A stretch of 64,000 nucleotides of DNA from the NCBI GenBank assembly GCA_046733475.1, contig JBKPPF010000015.1, forward strand, positions 36,025 through 100,024, in the 5' to 3' direction. The stretch is from DATEOR01 sp046733475. GTDB lineage: Bacteria; Actinomycetota; Thermoleophilia; Gaiellales; Gaiellaceae. Positions 7,886 through 15,910 of this stretch are shown piece by piece (positions within the stretch are counted from its first letter, which is position 1; each line of letters starts with the position of its first letter). The notes beneath the pieces were generated by a model, which did no database searches, was not told where the DNA came from, and saw only the letters and a program-made list of their open reading frames with translations. The translations under genes and the position numbers were made by a program.

Positions 7886-9745
7886 CTATGCCGCCAAGGA
7901 CATTGGCTCCTTCAAAGCGGTGAGGAAGGTCTCCGACTCGACGAGCGAGCGCCACGAGCCGCCCTCGGCGATGCCGAGCTCGGTGAAGACCCCGCGGGCG
8001 AACTCCGACCATCCCTCCGGACCCGCCTTCCATTCAGCGACGAGCGCGAGGCGCAGGTCCTCGAAGCGCTCGGGCGTGTCGAAGATCCGCTTGACGACGA
8101 GCTGCGGTGAGACCGCGCCGTTCCACTGGTTCGCCGCGAGCTTGAAGGCGACGTCGTAGGACACCTGCCGCCGGTAGCGGTCGAGCTGGCTTCCCTGCCC
8201 GAAGGCGATCGCCCCTGACCGAGCGCCGTCGGCCGTCACTGCGAGCTTGAGATGCTTGCCCTCCCCCACCGAGCCGAGCTCGGAGAGCTCACACGCGACC
8301 GCGAGCAGGGTCACGCCAGGATTCCCCAGACCGAACGGCGCCAGGCGCTCGAGCTCCGAGCAGAGGTCAAGGGTCAGCTCGGTGCCGCGAACGACCGCGT
8401 CCACGCGCACGACGGGCGCGAGATCCTCCTCGGCGAGATCCTCCGCCGCGCGGGCGGCGAAGGCCTCGGCAAAGGCTTCGACGTTCTCCGGGAGGATAGA
8501 GAGACCGGCGGCCGCCCTGTGTCCACCCCAGCGGCCGAGCAGGCCGGCGCAGGCGCCGAGTGCGCCGTGCAGGTCGAAAACCGGAATCGAGCGGCCGGAG
8601 CCCGTCCATTCCTCGTCGCCGCCCGCGATGAGCACGACGGGGCGGTGGAAGCGCTCGACGAGACGCGATGCGACGATCCCGATCACGCCGCGGTGCCAGT
8701 CTTCGCCTGCGAGAACGTATCCGCGGCGGCGCTGCTTCGCTTCCGGCCACTCGGCGACCTGGGCCAGAGCTTCACGCAGGATCCGGTCTTCGACCGCCTG
8801 GCGGTCGCGGTTGAGCGTCTCGAGCTCGGCCGCGAGCCGATCGGCTTCCTTCGGGTCGTCCGTCAGGAGGAGCTCGAGCGCAGTGCCCGGATGCCCGAGC
8901 CGGCCAGCGGCGTTGATCCGCGGGGCAAGGCGGAAGCCGATCGCGCCTGCATCGACGGTGGCGGGGTCGACCCGCGCGGCTCCCATGAGCGCACGCAGGC
9001 CGGGGTTCGTCGTCACTGCAAGCCGCTTCAGACCCGCGGCGACCAGACCTCGGTTCTCGTCGAGAAGCGGGACGACGTCCGCGACCGTGGCGAGAGCGAC
9101 CAGGTCGAGCCGGCGGTCGAGGCTGGCCGCGCCGAGGGCCTGCGCGAGCTTGTAGACGACCCCGGTTCCGCAGAGCTCGGGAAAAGGGTACTCGGAAGGA
9201 CGAGTCGCGACGACGGGGCAGTCGGGAAGCGCCTCGACCGGCCGGTGGTGGTCAGTGACGACGACCTCGAGCCCGAGCTCCTTGGCATGCGCGACTTCCT
9301 CGACCGCCGTGATCCCGCAGTCGACTGTGAGAACCAACCCGGTTTCCTCGCCGGCGATCCGTGTCAGCGTCTCGCCGGACAAGCCGTAACCCTCTTCGAA
9401 GCGGCTCGGCAGGTGCCACGAGACCTCCGCGCCGAGCTCGCGCAGCACTGAGACCGCGAGAGCCGTGGCGCAGATGCCGTCGACGTCGTAGTCGCCATGC
9501 ACGCAGATCGGTCTTCCACCGGCGATCGCCGCGCGAATGGCAGCGCATGCCCGCTCCATATCGCCGAGAAGAAACGGGTCGTGCTCGGGGATGTCGGCTT
9601 CGAGGAAGGCCTGCGCGTGCGCAGGGTCGGAATACCCCCGCCTGACGAGCACGCTTGCCGTCGTCTCGGAGAGGCCGAGCGCGCTTGCCAGCGCCGTGAC
9701 CTCGGGGCGGGGGCACGGAGTCATCCTCCACGTGCCCTCGTACAT
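7886..9745 (-). CDS. recJ: Single-stranded-DNA 5'-3' exonuclease RecJ
   Basis: A 619-residue DHH-family nuclease used in RecF-type recombination and mismatch or base-excision repair. Visible signatures are the metal-binding DYDVDG (85-90), VDCGIT, DHH (165-167), the DHHA1 region with GGHRAAAG, and the OB-fold C-terminal region. The start at 9745 (MYEGTWRM) keeps the family's usual N-terminal Trp-Arg and has TACGGT seven bases upstream; a longer frame to 9784 would overlap the divergent gene's promoter. The C-terminus after the OB fold (WRSLVESETFLTALKEP) is a small lineage-specific extension. The gene lies directly upstream of rel on the same strand. Confidence 0.94.
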   Translation of the reverse strand: MYEGTWRMTPCPRPEVTALASALGLSETTASVLVRRGYSDPAHAQAFLEADIPEHDPFLLGDMERACAAIRAAIAGGRPICVHGDYDVDGICATALAVSVLRELGAEVSWHLPSRFEEGYGLSGETLTRIAGEETGLVLTVDCGITAVEEVAHAKELGLEVVVTDHHRPVEALPDCPVVATRPSEYPFPELCGTGVVYKLAQALGAASLDRRLDLVALATVADVVPLLDENRGLVAAGLKRLAVTTNPGLRALMGAARVDPATVDAGAIGFRLAPRINAAGRLGHPGTALELLLTDDPKEADRLAAELETLNRDRQAVEDRILREALAQVAEWPEAKQRRRGYVLAGEDWHRGVIGIVASRLVERFHRPVVLIAGGDEEWTGSGRSIPVFDLHGALGACAGLLGRWGGHRAAAGLSILPENVEAFAEAFAARAAEDLAEEDLAPVVRVDAVVRGTELTLDLCSELERLAPFGLGNPGVTLLAVACELSELGSVGEGKHLKLAVTADGARSGAIAFGQGSQLDRYRRQVSYDVAFKLAANQWNGAVSPQLVVKRIFDTPERFEDLRLALVAEWKAGPEGWSEFARGVFTELGIAEGGSWRSLVESETFLTALKEPMSLAA

Positions 9746-9789
9746 GTAAGAGACCGTAGAGCGCGGGTCGGACGGTATTCTCAAGCCCC
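9746..9789. promoter_or_regulatory. Divergent leaderless promoters of recJ and the 151-aa gene
   Basis: On the minus strand TACGGT (9758-9753) stands seven bases from the recJ ATG. On the plus strand TATTCT (9776-9781) stands eight bases from the GTG at 9790. The whole intergenic space is 44 bases and neither gene has a Shine-Dalgarno. Confidence 0.6.
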
Positions 9790-10245
9790 GTGTCCGAGAC
9801 CAATTACCTCTCCGGCGACGACTTCGTCGTCGAGTTCCTCGGCTATCGGTTCAGCTTCAACCAGACGGATTTCGAGCAGCGCGTAAACGCAGCAGCCGTG
9901 AAGCTCGGCCTCGTGGAGGCGGGCGAGCTCGAGGAAGACGAGACCGCCGACCTCGTTGAGGTGACCGCGCACGGACGCATCGCGGACCCGCAGTCGGAGC
10001 TCGGCGACTACCTCGTCCACAACTGGGAGCGACTGGCCGTCATGGGTGACGAATCGCTCGTGTATTGGCTCAGAAAGTTGATCTTCCGTGGCGCCTGGCT
10101 CGACCACCGGGTGAAGGAGAACCTCCTCGAAATCGCCTGGGACGAGCGCAGCTCCGAGTTCGGCTACCGAGACCCGCGTGGAGGCCGTGCCTTGCTCGAG
10201 CTCGCGCCGGTCCCCTCCTGGCACGAGCTCCAGTACCGCCGGTGA
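9790..10245 (+). CDS. Conserved-looking hypothetical protein
   Basis: A 151-residue soluble protein that I do not recognise. It is acidic in the middle (VEAGELEEDETADLVEV) and rich in Trp and Arg toward the end (WLRKLIFRGAWLDHRVKENLLEIAW). There is no signal peptide or membrane segment. The GTG start is supported by the leaderless TATTCT box. The stop overlaps the start of the VOC gene by four bases, so the two form a transcription unit. Codon usage matches its neighbours, so it is very probably a real gene. Confidence 0.7.
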   Translation: MSETNYLSGDDFVVEFLGYRFSFNQTDFEQRVNAAAVKLGLVEAGELEEDETADLVEVTAHGRIADPQSELGDYLVHNWERLAVMGDESLVYWLRKLIFRGAWLDHRVKENLLEIAWDERSSEFGYRDPRGGRALLELAPVPSWHELQYRR

Positions 10246-10610
10246 TCGTCGGCCTCGACCACGCCTTCCTCACCATCCAGGAAGGAGGCGAGGACGAGGC
10301 GCGGCGTTTCTACGGCGATGTGCTCGGGCTCGAGGAGATCCAGCGGCCGGAAGGCCTCCAGCGCTCCGGCGGCGTCTGGTTCCAGGCGGGCGGCGAGGAG
10401 CTCCACCTCGGAACGGACGACGCGCACCTTCCGCCGAAGCGCCCGCACCCGGGATTCCGTGTCGGCAGTTCGGCGGAGCTGGACGAGCTCGCGGAACGGC
10501 TCACCTCGAACCGCTTCGACGTCAAGTGGGACGATCGGATCGAGGGCCGCAGGCGCTTCTACACGCGCGACCCGTTCGGCAACCGCCTCGAGCTTCTGGC
10601 CGACCTCTAG
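10242..10610 (+). CDS. VOC (glyoxalase/bleomycin-resistance fold) protein
   Basis: A 122-residue single-domain protein with the paired beta-alpha-beta-beta-beta motifs of the vicinal-oxygen-chelate fold. It begins GLDHAFLTI (metal His), has FYGDVLGLEEI in the first module and ends with FYTRDPFGNRLELLAD, where the final Glu is the usual metal ligand. Substrates of these enzymes range from methylglyoxal-glutathione to antibiotics and cannot be told here. The GTG start overlaps the upstream stop (GTGA). Confidence 0.82.
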   Translation: MIVGLDHAFLTIQEGGEDEARRFYGDVLGLEEIQRPEGLQRSGGVWFQAGGEELHLGTDDAHLPPKRPHPGFRVGSSAELDELAERLTSNRFDVKWDDRIEGRRRFYTRDPFGNRLELLADL

Positions 10611-10619
10611 AGCCGACCC

Positions 10620-11636
10620 CTAGAACAACGAGGACTCGGCCTTCGCCGCCGAACCCACGTGGGCGCGGCCGAGCTTTGTGATCACGCGGCCGCGCGGCGT
10701 GCGCTGGATGAGGCCGAGCTGCAGGAGGTACGGCTCGTAGACGTCCTCGATCGTGTCGGGCTCCTCTCCGAGCGAAACTGCGAGCGTCGAGAGCCCGACC
10801 GGTCCTCCGTCGAACTTCTCCAGGATCGACCGCAGGAGCTCGCGGTCGATATGTTCGAGCCCCTTCCCGTCCACTTCCAGGAGCCCAAGCGCTTCCTGCG
10901 CGATCGCGAGGGTCACGGCTCCGTCATGACGGACCTGGGCGACGTCGCGCACCCGCCGCAGGATCCTGTTTGCGACGCGCGGGGTGCCGCGCGCGCGACA
11001 AGAGATCTCCTCGGCGGCCTCGTCCTCGATCTCGACACCGAGAATCCGGGCCGAGCGGCGAACGATGCGCGCGAGATCCTCGGCGCCGTAGTAGTCGAGC
11101 CGGTACGTCATGCCGAAGCGGTCGCGGAGCGGCGTCGTGAGGAGACCGGTGCGGGTCGTCGCGCCGACGAGCGTGAACGGCGGCAAGTCGAGCGTGAGCG
11201 TGCGCGCCGCCGGTCCCTGGCCGACGATGATGTCGAGCCGGTAGTCCTCGAGCGCCGGATAGAGGATCTCCTCCACGGCGCGGTTCAGCCGGTGGATCTC
11301 GTCCACGAAGAGGACGTCGCGCTCCTCCAGCGACGTGAGGATCGCGGCCATGTCCCCCTTGCGCTCGAGGGCCGGGCCGGCCACCGAGCGAATGCCCACG
11401 CCGAGCTCCTGCCGGATGATGTAGGCGAGGCTCGTCTTGCCCAGGCCGGGCGGGCCGACGAGGAGGACGTGATCGAGCGCTTCTCCTCTTCCCTTTGCGG
11501 CCTCGAGGACGATGCCGAGCTGCTCCTTGATCCGCTCCTGGCCGACGAACTCGTCCAGGCTGCCTGGACGGAGGGAGCCGTCGAACTCTTCGTCCTCGGG
11601 GACAAGGACCGTAGTCGTGACGCGCTCCTCGCTCAT
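10620..11636 (-). CDS. ruvB: Holliday junction branch-migration ATPase RuvB
   Basis: A 338-residue AAA+ motor that drives Holliday-junction branch migration with RuvA. Walker A is GPPGLGKT (61-68), Walker B is FVDEIH (110-115), sensor 1 lies in LVGATTRTG, and the C-terminal winged helix contains RTPRGRVITKLG. The ATG at 11636 overlaps the ruvA stop by four bases and gives the normal family length; the frame remains open further upstream but that is ruvA shadow. It is the last gene of the ruvC-ruvA-ruvB operon. Confidence 0.97.
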   Translation of the reverse strand: MSEERVTTTVLVPEDEEFDGSLRPGSLDEFVGQERIKEQLGIVLEAAKGRGEALDHVLLVGPPGLGKTSLAYIIRQELGVGIRSVAGPALERKGDMAAILTSLEERDVLFVDEIHRLNRAVEEILYPALEDYRLDIIVGQGPAARTLTLDLPPFTLVGATTRTGLLTTPLRDRFGMTYRLDYYGAEDLARIVRRSARILGVEIEDEAAEEISCRARGTPRVANRILRRVRDVAQVRHDGAVTLAIAQEALGLLEVDGKGLEHIDRELLRSILEKFDGGPVGLSTLAVSLGEEPDTIEDVYEPYLLQLGLIQRTPRGRVITKLGRAHVGSAAKAESSLF

Positions 11637-12202
11637 GCCGCCCGGAGCGCCTCGCGAACCCGCTCGGCCGGCGAGAGGTCCGGGTCGACCGCGGCCAGCC
11701 GTTGCTCGGCCTCGGCAGGGGAGTAGCCGAGCTCGACGAGTGCGTCGCGGGCGACGATGTGCCCGTCGCCGGCGCCGAGATGGGGTGCCTCGACCGCGGT
11801 GAGGGGCGCGATCTTCTCCTTGAGCTCGAGCACGACTCGCTGCGCCGTCTTCTTGCCGATCCCCGGGATGGACTGGAAGAGAGCGTCGTCCTCGCGGACG
11901 ATCGCGCGCCGAAGCTCGCCGGGTGAATAGCCGGACACGATCGCGAGCGCGACCTTGGGACCGACTCCCGAAACGGAGAGAAGCTGCTCGAAGAGCTCGC
12001 GCTCGTCTCGGTCCGCGAAGCCGAAGAGCTGCATCGCGTCCTCGCGCACGTGCAGATGCGTCTCGAGGACGACCTCGTGCGCTCCGTCGGCCTTCTTCAC
12101 CGCCGCCGGAGTTGCGAAAAGGCGGTAGCCGACGCCGTTCACGTCCAGGACCAGACCGTCCGCGTCCCAGGCGACGGCCTTGCCCCGGAGGCGCGAGATC
12201 AC
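11633..12202 (-). CDS. ruvA: Holliday junction-binding protein RuvA
   Basis: A 189-residue junction-specificity subunit. It has the N-terminal OB fold (MISRLRGKAVAWDADGLVLD), two helix-hairpin-helix motifs (LLSVSGVGPKVALAIVSG and FQSIPGIGKKTAQRVVLELK) and a C-terminal UBA-like domain III (ALVELGYSPAEAEQRLAAV) that contacts RuvB. It overlaps ruvC and ruvB by four bases on each side, so the three proteins are made together. Confidence 0.97.
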   Translation of the reverse strand: MISRLRGKAVAWDADGLVLDVNGVGYRLFATPAAVKKADGAHEVVLETHLHVREDAMQLFGFADRDERELFEQLLSVSGVGPKVALAIVSGYSPGELRRAIVREDDALFQSIPGIGKKTAQRVVLELKEKIAPLTAVEAPHLGAGDGHIVARDALVELGYSPAEAEQRLAAVDPDLSPAERVREALRAA

Positions 12203-12696
12203 CGCGCGCTCCCGGCGAGGGCGGCGAGCGGCGGCGCCAGAGCGTGGCAGATCGCAACCGCCAGCGCATCGGACGCGTGGTGGGGCTTCGGAGGCTCGGC
12301 AAGCCCGAGAATCGCCTTCACCATTCGCTGCACCTGCGCCTTCTCGGCGCGGCCATAGCCGCAGACAGCCTGCTTCACGCTCGAGGGCGGGTACTCAGCG
12401 CAGAACACGCCTGCGGACGCGCACGCGACGAGCGCGGCGCCGCGAGCCTGCCCCACGGAGAGCGCGGTGCGGGCGTCGGCGCCGACGAAAGACTCCTCGA
12501 GGACGACCGCCTCCGGCTCGTGCCGGTCGATGAGCTCCGCGATCGCGTCGTGGATCTGCTTCAGGCGCAGCTCTGGCTGCTCTCGGGCATGCGTCTGCCA
12601 CCACCCGAACTCGACCGCCTTGAGGCGGCCGCCGCTTGCGTGGACGATTCCGTATCCGCACGCTGCAGTACCCGGGTCGATACCGAGGACCTTCAC
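12199..12696 (-). CDS. ruvC: Holliday junction resolvase RuvC
   Basis: A 165-residue endonuclease that cuts Holliday junctions. It begins VLGIDPGTAACGYG (catalytic Asp7), has LEESFVG (catalytic Glu) and ends with HHASDALAVAICH (the paired catalytic acidic residues), so all four carboxylates of the RNase-H-like active site are present. The GTG start has TAACCT six bases upstream, suggesting leaderless transcription of the ruvCAB operon. Confidence 0.96.
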   Translation of the reverse strand: MKVLGIDPGTAACGYGIVHASGGRLKAVEFGWWQTHAREQPELRLKQIHDAIAELIDRHEPEAVVLEESFVGADARTALSVGQARGAALVACASAGVFCAEYPPSSVKQAVCGYGRAEKAQVQRMVKAILGLAEPPKPHHASDALAVAICHALAPPLAALAGSAR

Positions 12697-12708
12697 GCAT
12701 CGAGGTTA
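12697..12708 (-). promoter_or_regulatory. Leaderless -10 box for ruvCAB
   Basis: TAACCT (12708-12703, minus) precedes the ruvC GTG by six bases. It is weaker than the other boxes in this window. Confidence 0.45.
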
Positions 12709-12746
12709 CGCACGGGAGCGGACGTTCCTGCCCCCGCGTGCAGAGC

Positions 12747-12971
12747 CTATGCCGTCAGGATGTTCGCCTTGACGCCTGGATGCTCGGCACACCACTCGCG
12801 CAGGTGCCCGAAGATCTTCAATCGGTCCGCAGAGTCAGAACGTTCGCCCTCCGACCACAGGACTCGCACCTCGCAGGTGTCGACCGACCGGGGCTCGCTC
12901 GGGCAGCCGTTCTTGAGGAGGTAGCCCCGCAGGTCTTCGAGCAGGGTTGGGTCACTCACTTCTACGCGCAC
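12747..12971 (-). CDS. Small hypothetical protein between yebC and ruvC
   Basis: A 74-residue protein (MRVEVSDPTLLEDLRGYLLKN at the start, HPGVKANIL at the end) with an alternating beta/alpha pattern. Its composition matches its neighbours, and similar small proteins occur near ruv genes in actinobacteria from memory, but no function is known. The GTG start follows a weak AGGGAA sequence. It lies 51 bases upstream of ruvC and 59 bases after yebC. Confidence 0.6.
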   Translation of the reverse strand: MRVEVSDPTLLEDLRGYLLKNGCPSEPRSVDTCEVRVLWSEGERSDSADRLKIFGHLREWCAEHPGVKANILTA

Positions 12972-13029
12972 GTTTCCCTTATCGGCAGCGAGCAGCAGGA
13001 AGGATTAGGAAATCACCCTTGCCAGTTGT

Positions 13030-13782
13030 CTACGTGGCGACCGTCTCGAGCACGCGCTCGGGAATGTCGAAGTTCGCGTAGACGTCCTGGACGTCGTCGT
13101 TCTCTTCGAGGGCGTCCATGAGTCTCAGGAGCTTTTTCGCCGCACTCTCGTCCTCGATGGCGACCGTGGTTTTGGGAAGCATCGTCAGGTCGGCGGAGTC
13201 GTAGCCGATCCCGGCCACCTCGAGAGCCTCGCGGACGGCCTGCAGGTCGTCCGGCGCCGAGATCACCTCGAAGCTCGACCCTTCGCGGACGACGTCCTCC
13301 GCCCCGCCTTCGGCCGCGGCGAGCGTGAGCTCGTCCTCGTTGGTCGAGCCCGAGACGAGGATCACCCCCTTCCGCTCGAAGAGCCAGGCGACGGAACCCG
13401 ACTCGCCGAGCGAGCCGTCGTTCTTCGCGAAGATGTGGCGCACGTCGGACGCCGTGCGGTTTCGGTTGTCCGTGAGCGCTTCGACGAAGAGCGCAACTCC
13501 GCTCGGGCCGTAGCCCTCGTACGTGATGTGCTCGTACGCCTCGCCGTCGGAGGATGTGCCGGCACCGCGCGCGATCGCGCGCTCGATGTTGTCCTTCGGC
13601 ATCGAGTTGTCGCGCGCCTTCTGAATCGCTGTCGCAAGGGTCGCGTTGGCTTCGGGATCAGGTCCGCCTTCACGCGCCGCGACGATGATCGCGCGCGAGA
13701 GCTTGGAGAAGAGCTTGCCGCGCTTCGCATCTGCCGCGCCCTTCTTGTGCTTGATGCTCGACCACTTGCTATGCCCCGACAT
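13030..13782 (-). CDS. yebC: YebC/PmpR family protein
   Basis: A 250-residue protein beginning MSGHSKWSSIKHKKGAADA, the family hallmark, and containing NIERAIARGAG and YEGYGPSGVALFVEALTDNRNRTASDVRHIF. Family members are described as transcriptional regulators and, more recently, as ribosome-associated factors that relieve stalling. Its place just before the ruv genes is the usual one. The ATG at 13782 overlaps the end of pdxT by 14 bases, so it is co-transcribed with pdxT. Confidence 0.95.
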   Translation of the reverse strand: MSGHSKWSSIKHKKGAADAKRGKLFSKLSRAIIVAAREGGPDPEANATLATAIQKARDNSMPKDNIERAIARGAGTSSDGEAYEHITYEGYGPSGVALFVEALTDNRNRTASDVRHIFAKNDGSLGESGSVAWLFERKGVILVSGSTNEDELTLAAAEGGAEDVVREGSSFEVISAPDDLQAVREALEVAGIGYDSADLTMLPKTTVAIEDESAAKKLLRLMDALEENDDVQDVYANFDIPERVLETVAT

Positions 13783-14326
13783 GCGTCTCCCGCCTGACGA
13801 GGTCGAGAAAGCGCCGGTGCACCCGGGCGTCGTCCGTGAGCTCCGGATGGAACGAGGCGACCAGGAACCTCCCCTGCCGGAGCAGCACCGGATCGCCGTC
13901 GAGCTCCGCGAGAATCTCCACCCCTTCGCCGACGTCGGTGACGCGGGGGGCCCGGATGAAGACGCCACGCAAGGGCTTCTCCTCGTCCTCGAGCGGAAAG
14001 TCCGCCTCGAAGCTCGCCACCTGGCGTCCGTAGGCGTTGCGGTCGACGCCGATGTCCACCTGCCCGATGAGGCCCTCGCGCCCCATGAGGATCATCCCGG
14101 CGCACGTGCCGAACATGACTCCCGGGAACCTCCGCAGCGGCTCCTCGAAGGAGTAGAGGCCGATCAGCCGTCCGATTGCGGTCGACTCGCCGCCGGGGAC
14201 TACGAGGCCGTCTAGTCCCTCGAGATGCTCGGGCTTGCGTACCTCGACCGCCTCGACGCCGAGACCCGCGAGCGTCGCGATGTGCTCGCGGAAGTTCCCC
14301 TGCAGGGCGAGAACGCCGATCCTCAC
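13769..14326 (-). CDS. pdxT: Pyridoxal 5'-phosphate synthase glutaminase subunit PdxT
   Basis: A 185-residue class I glutaminase that supplies ammonia to PdxS for PLP synthesis. The catalytic Cys75 lies in FGTCAGM, the oxyanion GGES in VVPGGES, and the His160/Glu162 pair in SFHPEL. The GTG start is preceded at six bases by TAGAAT. Unusually, it is separated from pdxS by an FAD oxidoreductase gene. Confidence 0.96.
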   Translation of the reverse strand: MRIGVLALQGNFREHIATLAGLGVEAVEVRKPEHLEGLDGLVVPGGESTAIGRLIGLYSFEEPLRRFPGVMFGTCAGMILMGREGLIGQVDIGVDRNAYGRQVASFEADFPLEDEEKPLRGVFIRAPRVTDVGEGVEILAELDGDPVLLRQGRFLVASFHPELTDDARVHRRFLDLVRRETHVGA

Positions 14327-14338
14327 GCCTGAATTCTA
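14327..14338 (-). promoter_or_regulatory. Leaderless -10 box for pdxT-yebC
   Basis: TAGAAT (14338-14333, minus) is six bases from the pdxT GTG; no ribosome-binding site is seen. Confidence 0.6.
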
Positions 14339-14372
14339 GAGTCGCGCTAGAGGAGTCCCGCGGCGGGAACGT

Positions 14373-14400
14373 TTGTCCCGGTGGCGCCGAGCGGGGACAA
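14373..14400. terminator. Inverted repeat between the FAD oxidoreductase and pdxT
   Basis: TTGTCCC (14373-14379) and GGGACAA (14394-14400) can form a 7-bp stem with a GC-rich inner part (GGCGCC). There is no T run, so it is only a candidate terminator for the pdxS unit. Confidence 0.3.
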
Positions 14401-14512
14401 CGCGACTACATAAAAGAAGCCCGGCCGCCCCGACGAGGAGGAGGTCGCGTCGGCACAAGAGTGGGCCGACCCTTCCCGGAGATTGGCCTGGCCTGGCCGC
14501 CGGACGGCGGGG

Positions 14513-15910
14513 CTAGCTGTCGAAACCGAGACCCACGCGATCGAGCGCGCTCAGCCACAGGCCCCGCCTGCCGGTCCGGTCGGCCCGAGCGAGCTCCTTC
14601 CGGGTCAGCGTGATGCCCGCCCAGCGAATTGGCTCGGGCGGGAAGGGCAACGGCTTCGTCCGCACGAGCCGCAGCCGGGTCAGCTCGGAGTCGACTCCGT
14701 CCGCGAGGTCGAGGGCCGCCCGCGCGCCGAAGCGACTCGCGCCGACGCCGAGGCCGGTGAAGCCGACGATGTACACCGCTTTTCCGCCGAGCGCCTTCCC
14801 GAAGGTCATGCAGAAGCGGCTGCACGTGTCGATGGCACCACCCCACCGGTGCGTGAACCTGATCCCCTCCAGCTGCGGGAAGGTGCCGAAGAAGTTTCGT
14901 GCCAGCATCTCGAATGTCTCCGGCCGCTGGTCGAGGTGCGGCCCCAGGCCATTCCGGAAGTTGTAGACGGCGTCGTAGCCGCCCCAGAGAATGCGGTCGT
15001 CGCTCGTCAGCCGGTAGTAGTGGAACTGGTTGCCGGAGTCGGCGGCGCCCTGGCGGTTCTCCCAGCCCACGGCGGCGCGCTGCTCCGCGGAAAGCGGCTC
15101 CGTCACGAGCACGTAGTCGTAGACGGGGACGACGTAGCGGCGGATGGAGCGAACGAGCGGCGGGAAAGCCGAGGTGGCGAGCACGGCCCGGCGCGCTCTG
15201 AGCCGTCCGCCCAAGGTGCGCAGCGAGACCCCTGCGGCGTCCGTCTCGATGCCGAGGACCGGTGTCGCCTCGTAGATCCGGGCTCCGAGCGATGCCGCCG
15301 CGGCCGCGAGGCCCCACGCCAGCCGGGCCGGGTCGAGGACGCCGACGCCCGTTTTCTGCCAGACACCGGCGAGGTACGTGGGCGAGTCGATCTCCGCACG
15401 GACGGCTTCGCGGTCGAGCCACTCCGCCTCGTGTCCGAAGCGCCGCAGCTTGTCGGCGTGCTCCTCGAGGTCGGCCGCCTCGTGCTCGCGGGTCGCAACG
15501 TCGAGAACGCCGACGGGCTCGTAACGCGCGTCGATCCGGAGCTCGTCGATCGCCGCCGCGATGCCGGCGAGATTGTCGCGCCCGAGCTTCTCGAGGCGTT
15601 CCATCTCCTCGGGAAAGCGCGAGAGCCCGTTCGCGAGCCCGTGCGTGAGCGAGGAGTCGCAGAAGCCGCCGTTTCGCCCGCTCGCGCCGAATGCGATGCG
15701 CTCGCCTTCGAGGAGGACGACGGAGCGCTGAGGGTTGGCCCGCAGCGCCTCTACGGCAGCCCAGAGCCCCGTCAGCCCGCCGCCGACGACGGCGAGGTCG
15801 CAGTCGATCTCGTCCTCCAGCGGCTCGCGGGCCGGCGGCCGGTCGGCCGTGGCGAGCCAGAAGGGCTCGCGCTCGGCGTCGGCGAGCGCTGTGCGGAACC
15901 GGTCTACCAG
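14513..15910 (-). CDS. FAD-dependent amine/amino-acid oxidoreductase (DadA/PuuB-like), probable CTG start
   Basis: A DAO-family flavoprotein of about 465 residues. The N-terminal dinucleotide fold reads CDLAVVGGGLTGLWAAVEAL (glycines at about 43-48), followed by ASGRNGGFCDSSLTHG. The C-terminal FAD-contacting region reads VYIVGFTGLGVGASRFGA. Such enzymes oxidise amines or amino acids, such as gamma-glutamylputrescine or glycine derivatives. The FAD-binding fold lies upstream of the first in-frame ATG (15604), and no ATG, GTG or TTG exists in frame before it. A CTG at 15910, overlapping the pdxS stop, is the best start. The position inside a pdx locus suggests a link to PLP or amine metabolism, but this is inference. 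Confidence 0.8.
   Translation of the reverse strand: MVDRFRTALADAEREPFWLATADRPPAREPLEDEIDCDLAVVGGGLTGLWAAVEALRANPQRSVVLLEGERIAFGASGRNGGFCDSSLTHGLANGLSRFPEEMERLEKLGRDNLAGIAAAIDELRIDARYEPVGVLDVATREHEAADLEEHADKLRRFGHEAEWLDREAVRAEIDSPTYLAGVWQKTGVGVLDPARLAWGLAAAAASLGARIYEATPVLGIETDAAGVSLRTLGGRLRARRAVLATSAFPPLVRSIRRYVVPVYDYVLVTEPLSAEQRAAVGWENRQGAADSGNQFHYYRLTSDDRILWGGYDAVYNFRNGLGPHLDQRPETFEMLARNFFGTFPQLEGIRFTHRWGGAIDTCSRFCMTFGKALGGKAVYIVGFTGLGVGASRFGARAALDLADGVDSELTRLRLVRTKPLPFPPEPIRWAGITLTRKELARADRTGRRGLWLSALDRVGLGFDS

Noticed and set aside
5965..7923. 652-codon plus-strand open frame
   Set aside because: It lies antisense to rel, which has complete conserved domains; its composition (Leu/Arg/Asp/Val-rich) is typical of an antisense shadow.
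8252..9451. 399-codon plus-strand open frame
   Set aside because: It is fully antisense to recJ and carries no recognisable motif.
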